Source of the DNA: Burkholderiaceae bacterium
Lineage (GTDB): Bacteria; Pseudomonadota; Gammaproteobacteria; Burkholderiales; Burkholderiaceae_C
NCBI GenBank assembly: GCA_025458585.1
Contig: JALOSD010000015.1
Location: 1 to 15,695, forward strand
Direction of reading: 5' to 3'
Length of the DNA stretch: 15,695 nucleotides
Shown here: positions 1 through 7,903 of the stretch, one piece after another
Layout: the number at the start of each line of letters is the position of its first letter
How positions within the stretch are numbered: position 1 is the stretch's first letter
Notes under the pieces: model-generated
The model's database searches: none
What the model saw: only the letters and a program-made list of their open reading frames with translations
Told to the model about the DNA's origin: nothing
Program-made: the position numbers and the translations under genes

Positions 1-1014
1 GGTGGAATGCCTCGTCGTCGGTCGCGTGCAGCCAGCCGGCCTCGACCCACTCGGCGACGATCGCACGCGCGGCGTCGCTCAGCAGCGACGCGTCGGTGCG
101 CGACAACACGCCGCGATCGGCGAGGTGGCGCAGCAGCCGCGCGTCGCGCCCGCCGGCGCGGAATGCCTCGCCGTTCAGGTACAGGCAGCGGCGGTCGTAG
201 AGCATGCGCGTGCGCCGATCGAGACGCAAGCCCTGCCCTGGCCGCCAGCGTCCGCCCGGCTCGAACCAGACCTGCGGCTTCGGTTCGCTCAGCCACTCGC
301 CGAGCGCCTCGTCGACGGCGCCGGGCTCGCGCAGGGCGCGCTGCAGCGCACGCCCCGCGTGCTCGGCGAACGCCGGCGGCACCTCACCCGGCGTCGACGT
401 CGCCGGCTGCGACGGGTCGCGGTACAGCGGCGCGGCGCCGTCGGTATCCGCGGCGTCGGCGAGTCGCAGCAGCAGCGCGCGCGCGAGCTCGTCGTCGCGC
501 GGTGCGCGAAAGCCCACCGAGCAGGTCATGCACTCGCCGAGCGCGACGCCGTCGTGGCCCCAGCCCGGCGGCAGGTACAGCAGGTCGCCCGGCTCGAGCA
601 CCTCGTCGTGCGCAGGCTCGAAGCGGCGCAGGATCTTCAGCGGCACGCCGGGCACGAGCGATGCGTCGGCGACACGCCCCCAGCGCCAGCGCCGCCGGCC
701 GTGCACCTGCACGCGAGCTGGGTGTCGAGCCCCTGCACGAGCAGCGTCCAGCCGCCCTGCCTCAACGGCGGCAGCGCGCGCCGCGGCAGCGGGCCGTGGC
801 GCAGCGTCCAGCGCACGCCGTCGCGCACGACGAGCCGCGACTCGACGTCGTCGCGCGCCGCGAGCTCGAACAGGTCCGCGCGCGCGATGGGCGCCTCGAC
901 GCCCGGCAGCCCCTGGCGCACGAGCAGCGGCCTCTTCTGCCAGTGGCGGCGCATGAAAGCCGTGGGCGACAGGCCGCCGAGCAGCGGCGTCGGAGTGTCG
1001 ATCGGCAGCGTCAC
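1..1014 (-). pseudogene. RoxA/YcfD-like ribosomal L16 arginine hydroxylase (JmjC/cupin), disrupted by internal deletion and frameshift; 3' end off the window
   Basis: The family (E. coli YcfD/RoxA) is an Fe(II)/2-oxoglutarate oxygenase that hydroxylates an arginine of ribosomal protein L16. The N-terminal part reads from a GTG at 1014 with the family motif RRHWQKRPLLVRQ and continues to WTLLVQGLDTQ near 718, where it runs out of frame and stops at 637. In the next frame, from about 715 downward, the family resumes with QVHGRRRWRWG, then PGDLLYLPPGWGHDG (third iron-ligand His) and SVGFRAPRDDEL, and it stays open to the window edge. Compared with YcfD from memory, about 43-45 residues are missing at the junction, including the HxD pair of the iron-binding triad, and the loss is not a multiple of three. 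Both remaining parts keep the host's codon bias, so the break looks recent, or it is an assembly error. The protein as written would be a 125-residue fragment. It is divergent from the FKBP gene, with 44 bp between starts. Confidence 0.8.
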
Positions 1015-1058
1015 GTCGCCATTGTCGGCGCTCGCACGCCTTGTGCCATCATCGTCTC

Positions 1059-1580
1059 ATGCTCATCACCGCACCGTGCGTCGTCAGCCTGACGTGGACG
1101 CTGTCGAACGCGCAGAACCAGCCGATCGACGAACTGTCCGAACCGGTCGAGTTCTTCTACGGCGGCGACGACCTGCTGCCCAAGGTGGAGGAGGCGCTCG
1201 CCGGCCGCGCCTTGGGCGACGAGATCGCGCTGCAGCTCGAGCCCGAACACGCCTTTGGCGACTACCGGCCCGAGCTCGTCTGCTTCGAGAGCCGCGCGCT
1301 GTTCCCCGACGCGGTCGAGCCCGGCATGGCGTTCGAGGGCCTGCCCGACGGCGCGACGACGCCCGGCATGCCGCGCGACGCGATCTACACCGTCACCGAG
1401 GTCTACCCCGACCACGTCGTGCTCGACGGCAACCACCCGCTCGCCGGCATCGCGCTGCGCCTGCGCATCAGGGTGCGCGACGTGCGCGAAGCCACGCCCG
1501 ACGAGATCGACGCGCGCAGCGTCGGGGCGTCCGACGTCAGCGTGCTGCCGGTGACGCCGCCGGGCGCAACACGCCACTGA
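1059..1580 (+). CDS. FKBP-type peptidyl-prolyl cis-trans isomerase, SlyD-like
   Basis: 173-residue cytoplasmic protein that would catalyse proline isomerisation and act as a folding chaperone. The FKBP half comes first (VVSLTWTLSNAQ, then FFYGGDDLLPKVEEALAGR, close to the usual G..LipGlE.AL.G pattern). An inserted IF-type chaperone domain follows at roughly residues 65-120 (PEHAFGDYRPELV onward). The chain then returns through the SlyD hallmark LDGNHPLAG. It lacks the His/Cys-rich metal-binding tail of E. coli SlyD, so nickel delivery is unlikely. The ATG at 1059 fits the family start; an in-frame TTG at 1041 adds six residues and is less likely. There is no clear ribosome-binding site. The next gene starts 13 bp downstream, so the two may be cotranscribed. 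Confidence 0.9.
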   Translation: MLITAPCVVSLTWTLSNAQNQPIDELSEPVEFFYGGDDLLPKVEEALAGRALGDEIALQLEPEHAFGDYRPELVCFESRALFPDAVEPGMAFEGLPDGATTPGMPRDAIYTVTEVYPDHVVLDGNHPLAGIALRLRIRVRDVREATPDEIDARSVGASDVSVLPVTPPGATRH

Positions 1581-1593
1581 CGGCGCGAGCCGC

Positions 1594-2220
1594 ATGTCGG
1601 GCGACCTGGCCTGGGGGCTGTTCCTGGCCGCCGCGCTCGCGCTGGCGCTCACGCCTGGCCCGGACATGGTCTACGTCGTGTCGCGCGCGCTCGCGCAAGG
1701 ACCGCGCGCCGGGCTGGTGTCGGCCGCCGGGCTGTCGGTCGGGCTGGCGGCGCACACGCTGCTGGCCGCATTCGGCGTGTCGGTGCTGCTGCGCGCGTCG
1801 GAGGTCGCGTTCACGGCGCTGAGGATCGCCGGCGCGCTGTACCTGCTGTGGATCGGCGTGCAGATGTGGCGCGCCGCGCCGCGCCTGGACATCCACGCCG
1901 CGCGCGACCGCCTCGACGCGCGGCGGCTGTTCTGGCAAGGGTCGCTGTCGGCGCTGCTGAACCCGAAGCTCGCGCTGTTCTTCCTCGCGTTCCTGCCGCA
2001 GTTCGTGCCCGCGGCCAGCACCACGCCGGTGGCCGACGCGATTGCGCTCGGGCTGGCGTTCTCGGTCCTGGGCGTGGGCGTGCAGGCGCTCGCGGGGCTC
2101 GCCGCCGGCCACCTCAGCGATGCGCTGCGCCGAAGCGACCGCGCGGTGCGCGTGCTGTTCCGCACCAGCGGCACGCTGATGATCGCGCTCGGTGCGCGGC
2201 TGCTGATCGCGCCGAAGTAG
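1594..2220 (+). CDS. LysE/RhtB-family amino acid exporter
   Basis: 208-residue inner-membrane protein of the LysE/RhtB translocator family, which exports amino acids or related small metabolites. It has the family's N-terminal hydrophobic segment followed by LTPGPDMVYVVSRAL and a glycine-containing stretch (GPRAGLVSAAGLSVG). A second helix pair includes ALYLLWIGVQMWR, and later LNPKLALFFLAFLPQFV is the typical motif before the last helices. Five to six membrane segments are visible and the length matches the family (about 205-210). The substrate cannot be read from sequence. It starts 13 bp after the FKBP gene and ends 7 bp before the convergent dut stop, leaving no room for a separate terminator. 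Confidence 0.92.
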   Translation: MSGDLAWGLFLAAALALALTPGPDMVYVVSRALAQGPRAGLVSAAGLSVGLAAHTLLAAFGVSVLLRASEVAFTALRIAGALYLLWIGVQMWRAAPRLDIHAARDRLDARRLFWQGSLSALLNPKLALFFLAFLPQFVPAASTTPVADAIALGLAFSVLGVGVQALAGLAAGHLSDALRRSDRAVRVLFRTSGTLMIALGARLLIAPK

Positions 2221-2227
2221 GCCGCGT

Positions 2228-2677
2228 TCAGGCCTTGCCGGTCGACCCGAAGCCGCCCTCGCCGCGGTGCGAGGCCTCGAACGCGTCGACGCGCCGAAAT
2301 CGCGCCTGCACCACCGGCACGATCACGAGCTGCGCGATGCGCTCGAGCGGCTCGACGACGAACGGCGCATGGCCGCGGTTCCAGCAGCTGACCATCAGCG
2401 GGCCCTGGTAGTCGCTGTCGATCAGGCCGACGAGGTTGCCGAGCACGATGCCGTGCTTGTGGCCCAGCCCCGAGCGCGGCAGGATCACCGCCGCCAGGCC
2501 CGGGTCGCCGATGTGGATCGCGATGCCGGTGGGAATCAGCGCCGTCTGCCCGGGGTCGAGCTTGAGCGGCGCGTCGAGGCAGGCACGCAGGTCGAGCCCG
2601 GCGCTGCCGGGGGTGGCGTAGGCGGGCAGCGTGTCGGCGATGCGCTCGTCGAGCACCTTGAGGTCGATCGTCGTCAT
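2228..2677 (-). CDS. dut: dUTP diphosphatase (dUTPase)
   Basis: 149-residue homotrimeric dUTPase that hydrolyses dUTP to dUMP and pyrophosphate, keeping uracil out of DNA and feeding dTMP synthesis. All five family motifs are present in order: PGSAGLDLR (23-31), PRSGLGHKHGIV (67-78), GNLVGLIDSDYQGP (80-93, with the catalytic Asp), ERIAQLVI (112-119) and RGEGGFGSTGK (138-148), the flexible C-terminal lid. The ATG at 2677 overlaps the coaBC stop as ATGA, so translation is probably coupled. The coaBC(dfp)-dut order is the same as in E. coli. Intact and of normal length. Confidence 0.98.
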   Translation of the reverse strand: MTTIDLKVLDERIADTLPAYATPGSAGLDLRACLDAPLKLDPGQTALIPTGIAIHIGDPGLAAVILPRSGLGHKHGIVLGNLVGLIDSDYQGPLMVSCWNRGHAPFVVEPLERIAQLVIVPVVQARFRRVDAFEASHRGEGGFGSTGKA

Positions 2678-3930
2678 CGCGGGTCTTTCACGGGCAGCCG
2701 CTGCGCGATCTCGCGCACCAGCGCGCGCGCCAGCGCGAGCTTCGGGCCGCGGGGCATCTCGCGCTCGCCCACGGCGTCAACGAGCAGCAGCGCGTTGTCG
2801 TCGCGGCCGAAGGTCGACGGTCCGATGTTGCCGACGATCAGCGGCACGCCCTTGCGCTCGCGCTTCTCGCGCGCGTGCTTCGCCAGGTCGTGGCTCTCGG
2901 CGGCGAAGCCGACGCAGTACGGCGCACCGGGCAGGCGCGCGACGTCGGCGAGGATGTCGGGGTTCTCGGCCATCGCGATCGTCGGCGTGGCGTGGCCGTC
3001 GGCCTTCTTCAGCTTGCGCTCGGCGGCCTGCGCCGGCCGCCAGTCCGCCACGGCCGCGGTGGCGACGAACACGTCGTGCCGCGGCGCCAGCGGCAGCACG
3101 GCGTCGTGCATCTGGCGGGCGGTGTGCACGTCGACGCGGCGCACGCCGCGCGGCGTCGCCAGCGCGACCGGGCCGGCCACCAGCGTGACCTCGGCGCCGG
3201 CCTCGGCGGCGGCGCGCGCAATCGCGAAGCCCATCTTGCCGCTCGAGAGGTTCGTGATGCCGCGCACTGGGTCGATCGGCTCGTACGTCGGCCCGGCGGT
3301 GACGAGCACCCTGCGCCCGGCGAGCACGTTCGGCTGGAAGAACGCGATCAGCTCGTCGCGCAGTTCGTGCGCCTCGAGCATGCGCCCGTCGCCGACCTCG
3401 CCGCAGGCCTGGTCTCCGGCCGCGGGGCCGAGCACGACGGCGCCGTCGGCCGCGATCTGCGCCACGTTGCGCCGCGTTGCCGGGTGGGCCCACATCTCGC
3501 GGTTCATCGCCGGGGCCACGAGCAGCGCGCAGCGCTCGATCGGCCGCGCGAGGCACGCGAGGCTGAGCAGCTCGTCGGCGCGACCCTGCGCGAGCTTGGC
3601 GATGAAGTCGGCGCTCGCCGGCGCGACGAGCACCGCGTCGGCCACGCGCGTCAGGTTGATGTGCGCCATGTTGTTCGGCTCGCGCGCGTCCCACTGGCTT
3701 GTGAGCACCGGACGGTTCGACAGCGCCTGCATCGTCACCGCGGTGATGAACTGCTCGGCGGCCTCGGTCATCACGACCTGCACCGTCGCTCCGGCCTTCG
3801 CGAGTTCGCGCGTCAGCTCGGCCGCCTTGTAGCAGGCGATGCCGCCGGTCAGGCCCAGCACGACATGGCGGCCGGCGAGGTCGCCCGCGGCGTCGCAGGA
3901 AGCCGCCGTGGCGGCCGCGGAATCGTTCAT
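2674..3930 (-). CDS. coaBC: Bifunctional phosphopantothenoylcysteine decarboxylase / phosphopantothenate-cysteine ligase
   Basis: 418-residue cytoplasmic enzyme of coenzyme A synthesis. The N-terminal FMN-binding CoaC domain decarboxylates 4'-phosphopantothenoylcysteine, and the C-terminal CoaB domain makes that substrate from phosphopantothenate, cysteine and CTP. CoaC shows LGLTGGIACYKAAEL (25-39), the catalytic His region MAHINLTRVADAV (H90), APAMNREMW with N143, and the flap GDQACGEVGDGRM with C176. CoaB begins near residue 206 with VLVTAGPTYEPIDPVRGITN and contains ATAAVADWRP, the AENPDILADVA stretch and GPSTFGRDDNALLLVD. The ATG at 3930 matches the family start; an upstream in-frame start at 3984 would add 18 arginine-rich residues that read through a hairpin and is rejected. 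It leads the coaBC-dut unit. Confidence 0.97.
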   Translation of the reverse strand: MNDSAAATAASCDAAGDLAGRHVVLGLTGGIACYKAAELTRELAKAGATVQVVMTEAAEQFITAVTMQALSNRPVLTSQWDAREPNNMAHINLTRVADAVLVAPASADFIAKLAQGRADELLSLACLARPIERCALLVAPAMNREMWAHPATRRNVAQIAADGAVVLGPAAGDQACGEVGDGRMLEAHELRDELIAFFQPNVLAGRRVLVTAGPTYEPIDPVRGITNLSSGKMGFAIARAAAEAGAEVTLVAGPVALATPRGVRRVDVHTARQMHDAVLPLAPRHDVFVATAAVADWRPAQAAERKLKKADGHATPTIAMAENPDILADVARLPGAPYCVGFAAESHDLAKHAREKRERKGVPLIVGNIGPSTFGRDDNALLLVDAVGEREMPRGPKLALARALVREIAQRLPVKDPR

Positions 3931-3952
3931 GGTGGCGCGCAATGTAACCCAG

Positions 3953-3995
3953 GCATTCCGGTGCGCCGCCCGCCCGCGGCGCACGCCCGGAACGC
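3953..3995. promoter_or_regulatory. Strong hairpin in the coaBC / regulator intergenic region
   Basis: GTGCGCCGC (3961-3969) and GCGGCGCAC (3976-3984) form a perfect 9-bp inverted repeat around a 6-nt loop. It is extended after a 3-nt bulge by GCATTCCG (3953-3960) with CGGAACGC (3988-3995), one wobble position. There is no T-run on either side, so it is not an ordinary intrinsic terminator. If coaBC is transcribed from the AT-rich block to the right, the hairpin lies in its 5' leader, about 30-60 nt before the start. Its function is unknown. Confidence 0.5.
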
Positions 3996-4014
3996 AGCTT
4001 TCGCAAAGACCACA

Positions 4015-4036
4015 AATTTCAGAAGTTTCCGAAATT
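4015..4036. promoter_or_regulatory. Candidate operator of the cyd operon: two tandem TTTCNGAA sites in an inverted repeat
   Basis: TTTCAGAA (4017-4024) and TTTCCGAA (4026-4033) are direct repeats 9 bp apart, each with a TTC-N-GAA palindromic core. Together they lie inside the perfect outer inverted repeat AATTTC (4015-4020) / GAAATT (4031-4036). The block sits in the only AT-rich stretch of this part of the window (about 3998-4045), just before the MarR/GbsR-type regulator. That suggests autoregulation and control of cydAB. No confident -35/-10 pair can be assigned. Confidence 0.6.
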
Positions 4037-4076
4037 CAAAACAATCGCGGTGTTCGGACCCTCGTCAGACCCTGCC

Positions 4077-4637
4077 GTGACCCACCTCTCGCCGCTCGTT
4101 CGCAGCTTCGTCGCCCACTTCGGCGAAATGGGCAGCCGCTGGGGCATCAACCGCACCGTCGGCCAGATCTACGCGCTCGTCTTCGTCTCGCCGGCGCCGC
4201 TGCACGCCGACGACATCGCGACCAAGCTCGAGTTCAGCCGCAGCAACGTCAGCATGGGGCTGAAGGAGCTGCAGGCGTGGCGGCTGGTGACGCTGCGCCA
4301 CCTGCCTGGCGACCGGCGCGAGTACTTCGAGGCGCCGACCGACGCCTGGGAGGTGTTCCGCACGCTGGCCGAGGAGCGCCGCCGGCGCGAGATCGAGCCG
4401 ACGCTGTCGATGCTGCGCAACGCGCTGCTCGAGGAGCCCCTCGACGAAGCCGACCGCATCGCGCAGGAGCGCATGCGTGGCATGCACGAATTGATCGAGC
4501 TGATGATGACCTGGTTCGACGACGTGCAGCGGCTCGACCGCCGCACGCTCGAGCAGCTGATGGCGATGGGCGCCAAGGTGCAGCGCCTGCTCGAGTTCAC
4601 GGGCAAGGTCAAGCCCGCCGCACCGCTCAAGACCTGA
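4077..4637 (+). CDS. GbsR/MarR-family transcriptional regulator heading the cyd operon
   Basis: Protein of 186 residues with a winged helix-turn-helix. It begins with VRSFVAHFGEMGSRWGINRT, the GbsR-like N-terminal helix, then TVGQIYALVFVSPAPLHADD, the recognition part EFSRSNVSMGLKELQAW, and the wing LVTLRHLPGDRREYFEAP. A long helical C-terminal half (about residues 100-186) probably mediates dimerisation. The family includes repressors of osmolyte genes, but here the gene is 14 bp upstream of cydA, so the target is more likely the bd-type oxidase operon itself; this is inference. The start is uncertain. The GTG at 4077 is preferred, since an alternative GTG at 4050 would add nine residues with atypical codons next to the operator. 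Neither has a good ribosome-binding site. No ligand-binding residues can be named. Confidence 0.88.
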   Translation: MTHLSPLVRSFVAHFGEMGSRWGINRTVGQIYALVFVSPAPLHADDIATKLEFSRSNVSMGLKELQAWRLVTLRHLPGDRREYFEAPTDAWEVFRTLAEERRRREIEPTLSMLRNALLEEPLDEADRIAQERMRGMHELIELMMTWFDDVQRLDRRTLEQLMAMGAKVQRLLEFTGKVKPAAPLKT

Positions 4638-4651
4638 CGAGGACACCGACG

Positions 4652-6007
4652 ATGGACGCCCTGATCCTGGCGCGCATGCAGTTCGCCGCCAACATCACGT
4701 TCCACATCCTGTTCCCGACGATCACGATCGCGCTCGGCTGGACGCTGCTGTTCTTCCGCTGGCGCTGGATCCGCACGCGCGACGACGCATGGCTCGGCGC
4801 CTACCGCTTCTGGACCAAGGTCTTCGCGCTGAGCTTCGCGCTCGGCGTCGTCAGCGGCATCGTGATGAGCTTCCAGTTCGGCACCAACTGGCCGGGCTTC
4901 ATGGAGCGCGTGGGCAACATCGCCGGCCCGCTGCTCGGCTACGAGGTGCTGACCGCGTTCTTCCTCGAGGCGACCTTCCTCGGCATCATGCTGTTCGGCC
5001 ACGGCCGCGTCAGCGAGCGCGTGCACCTGCTGGCCACGTTCCTCGTCGCCTTCGGCACGACGATGAGCGCGTTCTGGATCCTCAGCCTGAACTCGTGGAT
5101 GCACACCCCCGCCGGCCACGAGATCCGCGACGGCGAGTTCTTCGTGCGCTCGTGGCTCGAGGTGGTCTTCAACCCGTCGTTCCCGTACCGGCTGGCGCAC
5201 ACGCTGCTCGCCTCAGGTCTGACGGTGGCGTTCCTGATCGCCGGCGTCAGCGCGTGGCAGGTGCTCAAGGGCAAGGCCAACGTCGCGACGCCGAAGGTGC
5301 TGCGCACGGGCCTGACGCTCGGCGCGGTGCTGATCCCGCTGCAGATCCTGGTCGGCGACCTGCATGGCCTGAACACGCTCGAGCACCAGCCGCAGAAGGT
5401 CGCGGCGATGGAAGGCGTGTGGCAGACGCAGCGCGGCGCGCCGCTGCTGCTGTTCGCGTGGCCCGACGAGGCGGCACGCGAGAACCGCTTCGAGATCGGT
5501 ATCCCGAAGGGCGCGAGCCTGATCCTCACGCACGAGCTCGACGGCGAGATCCGAGGTCTGGACGAGTTCGTCGGCTCGCACCCGCCGGTCGCGCCGGTGT
5601 TCTTCGGCTTCCGGATCATGGTCGGCACCGGCATGCTGATGCTGCTGGCGAGCTGGGTCGGGCTGTGGCTGTACCGCCGCCGCGGCTGGGTCGCCGAGCG
5701 GCTGCCGCGCCCGCTGCTCGGCACGCTGGCGCTGATGAGCTTCTCGGGCTGGGTCGCGACGGTGGCCGGCTGGTACGTCACCGAGATCGGCCGTCAGCCC
5801 TACATCGTGCACGGCCTGCTGCGCGTCGACGAGGTCGCCTCGGGCGTACCGGCGCCGATGATCGCGCTCACGCTGGCGCTGTACGTCACCGTCTACCTGG
5901 CGCTCATCGTCGCCTACGTCACGGTGGTCAAGCACATGGCCGAGAAGCCGCTGGACCTGCCGGCACCGGCCGCGCCGCGGCCCTCGCCTGCCGGGAGCAT
6001 GGCATGA
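4652..6007 (+). CDS. cydA: Cytochrome bd-type quinol oxidase subunit I (CioA-like, short Q-loop)
   Basis: 451-residue membrane subunit carrying the three haems of the bd oxidase, which oxidises quinol and reduces oxygen to water without pumping protons. Haem and proton-path residues are present: H18 (ITFHILFP), H183 (YRLAHTLL) and M323 in FRIMVG as haem ligands, E98 and E106 in GYEVLTAFFLE, and the GRQP motif at 380-383. The Q-loop keeps K249 and E254 (QPQKVAAMEG). At 451 residues against about 520 in E. coli CydA, it lacks the long Q-loop insertion, which places it with CioA-type, often cyanide-tolerant, enzymes. GAGGA at 4639-4643 lies 8 nt before the ATG. It is 14 bp after the regulator gene; the stop overlaps a small ORF that leads to cydB. 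Confidence 0.97.
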   Translation: MDALILARMQFAANITFHILFPTITIALGWTLLFFRWRWIRTRDDAWLGAYRFWTKVFALSFALGVVSGIVMSFQFGTNWPGFMERVGNIAGPLLGYEVLTAFFLEATFLGIMLFGHGRVSERVHLLATFLVAFGTTMSAFWILSLNSWMHTPAGHEIRDGEFFVRSWLEVVFNPSFPYRLAHTLLASGLTVAFLIAGVSAWQVLKGKANVATPKVLRTGLTLGAVLIPLQILVGDLHGLNTLEHQPQKVAAMEGVWQTQRGAPLLLFAWPDEAARENRFEIGIPKGASLILTHELDGEIRGLDEFVGSHPPVAPVFFGFRIMVGTGMLMLLASWVGLWLYRRRGWVAERLPRPLLGTLALMSFSGWVATVAGWYVTEIGRQPYIVHGLLRVDEVASGVPAPMIALTLALYVTVYLALIVAYVTVVKHMAEKPLDLPAPAAPRPSPAGSMA

Positions 6008-6090
6008 GCGCGCTCGCCCGGCCGCCCGAAGGCAGCGCTCGTCCTCCCTCGGGCAGGTGGTCGCGCAGGGACCGGAGGGCCGTGCTGTGA
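6004..6090 (+). CDS. Possible 28-codon leader ORF between cydA and cydB
   Basis: The ORF starts at an ATG overlapping the cydA stop (ATGA, 6004-6007) and ends at a TGA overlapping the cydB GTG (GTGA, 6087-6090), so it bridges the spacer exactly. The predicted peptide begins MSALARPPEGSARPPSG and ends arginine-rich. It has no membrane helix, so it is not a CydX-type subunit. No homologue is recognised. It could serve only to carry ribosomes from cydA into cydB, or be chance. Confidence 0.25.
   Translation: MSALARPPEGSARPPSGRWSRRDRRAVL
6024..6079 (+). promoter_or_regulatory. Alternative hairpins in the cydA-cydB spacer covering the cydB ribosome-binding site
   Basis: GCCCGAAGG (6024-6032) can pair with CCTCGGGC (6047-6054) with one bulged A. 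The same segment can instead pair with the cydB Shine-Dalgarno region: CCCTCGG (6046-6052) with CCGGAGGG (6072-6079), or CCTCC (6043-6047) with GGAGG (6074-6078). The stems exclude each other, so the spacer could hide or expose the cydB ribosome-binding site depending on ribosome traffic. The composition is also compatible with a dispersed intergenic repeat, which cannot be checked within this window. Confidence 0.35.
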
Positions 6091-7082
6091 CCTGGAGCGA
6101 AGCGCTGCCGGTGATCTTCCTCGGCCTGATGGGGCTGGCGATGCTCGCCTACGTCGTGCTCGACGGCTACGACCTCGGCGTGGGCCTGCTGCTGCACCGC
6201 GCGACCGATGCCGAGAAGGACACGATGATTTCGAGCATCGGCCCCTTCTGGGACGCCAACGAGACCTGGCTCGTGCTCGGGGTGGGCATCCTGCTGATCG
6301 CGTTCCCGAAGGCGCACGGCATGGTGCTGACCGCGCTGTACCTGCCGGTGGCGCTGATGCTGGTCGGCCTGATCCTGCGTGGCGTCGCGTTCGACTTCCG
6401 CGTCAAGGCGCACGACGAGCACAAGCCACTGTGGAACTTCGCCTTCTTCGCCGGCTCGGGCATCGCAGCCGTGTCGCAGGGCTGGATGCTCGGGCGCTAC
6501 ATCACGGGCTTCGCGCCGGGGGTCGAGTACGTGCTGTTCGCCGCCGTCATCGCGCTGCTGCTGCCGGCCGCCTACGTGCTGCTTGGTGCCGCCTGGCTGA
6601 TCATGAAGACGGAAGGCGCGCTGCAGAAGCGCGCCGTGCGCTGGGCGAAGATCGCCTGGCCACCGCTCGTGCTCGGCATGGCGCTGATCTCGATCGCGAC
6701 GCCCTGGGTCAGCGACACGGTGCGCGAGAAGTGGTTCGCGCTGCCCGCCTTCATCGCGTTGATGCCGATCCCGGCGGCGACGCTGGCGGCGCTTGGCGCG
6801 GTGCGCTTCGCGCTCGACACGCCCGACGTGATCGGCCGCTGGTGCTGGGCGCCGTTCGCCGGCACGGTGGCCGTGTTCGTGCTCGGCGCGGTCGGGCTGG
6901 CGTACAGCCTGTTCCCCTACGTCGTGATGGACACGCTGACGATCTGGCAGGCGGCGAGCGCGCCCGAGTCGCTGGCCGTGATCCTGATCGGCTGCGCGAT
7001 CACGGTGCCGGCGATCGTCGGCTACACCATCTTCTCGTACCGCGTCTTCTGGGGCAAGGCGCAGCCGCTGAGCTACGGCTGA
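6087..7082 (+). CDS. cydB: Cytochrome bd-type quinol oxidase subunit II (CioB-like)
   Basis: 331-residue inner-membrane partner of CydA/CioA with about eight to nine helices. Family motifs are YVVLDGYDLGVGLL (D26), GPFWDANETWLVLGVG (D56, equivalent of the proton-path Asp of E. coli CydB), LILRGVAFDFR, SQGWMLGRYITGF and, near the end, SLFPYVVMDTLTIWQAAS. The length fits the CioB type (E. coli CydB is about 379). The GTG at 6087 is chosen because GGAGGG (6074-6079) lies 7 nt upstream and the protein then begins at the usual place; an in-frame start at 6057 would add ten polar residues. It is the last gene of the regulator-cydA-cydB unit and stops 15 bp before the convergent SEC-C gene, with no clear terminator. 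Confidence 0.96.
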   Translation: MTWSEALPVIFLGLMGLAMLAYVVLDGYDLGVGLLLHRATDAEKDTMISSIGPFWDANETWLVLGVGILLIAFPKAHGMVLTALYLPVALMLVGLILRGVAFDFRVKAHDEHKPLWNFAFFAGSGIAAVSQGWMLGRYITGFAPGVEYVLFAAVIALLLPAAYVLLGAAWLIMKTEGALQKRAVRWAKIAWPPLVLGMALISIATPWVSDTVREKWFALPAFIALMPIPAATLAALGAVRFALDTPDVIGRWCWAPFAGTVAVFVLGAVGLAYSLFPYVVMDTLTIWQAASAPESLAVILIGCAITVPAIVGYTIFSYRVFWGKAQPLSYG

Positions 7083-7097
7083 TCGAGACGGGGGGCT

Positions 7098-7880
<783 letters not shown>

Positions 7881-7903
7881 GCCGGCCAGTGTCGCACGGT
7901 CCG

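Noticed and set aside
2..1822. 606-residue plus-strand open frame
   Set aside because: It runs antisense over the hydroxylase gene and out of frame across the FKBP and LysE genes. The Arg/Ala-rich composition is typical of shadow frames at this GC content.
3931..3984. N-terminal extension of CoaBC to an upstream start
   Set aside because: The 18 extra residues are Arg-rich, run into a hairpin and precede a normal family start at 3930.
6004..6090. CydX-like small oxidase subunit
   Set aside because: The peptide has no hydrophobic helix and is Pro/Arg-rich; kept only as a possible leader ORF.
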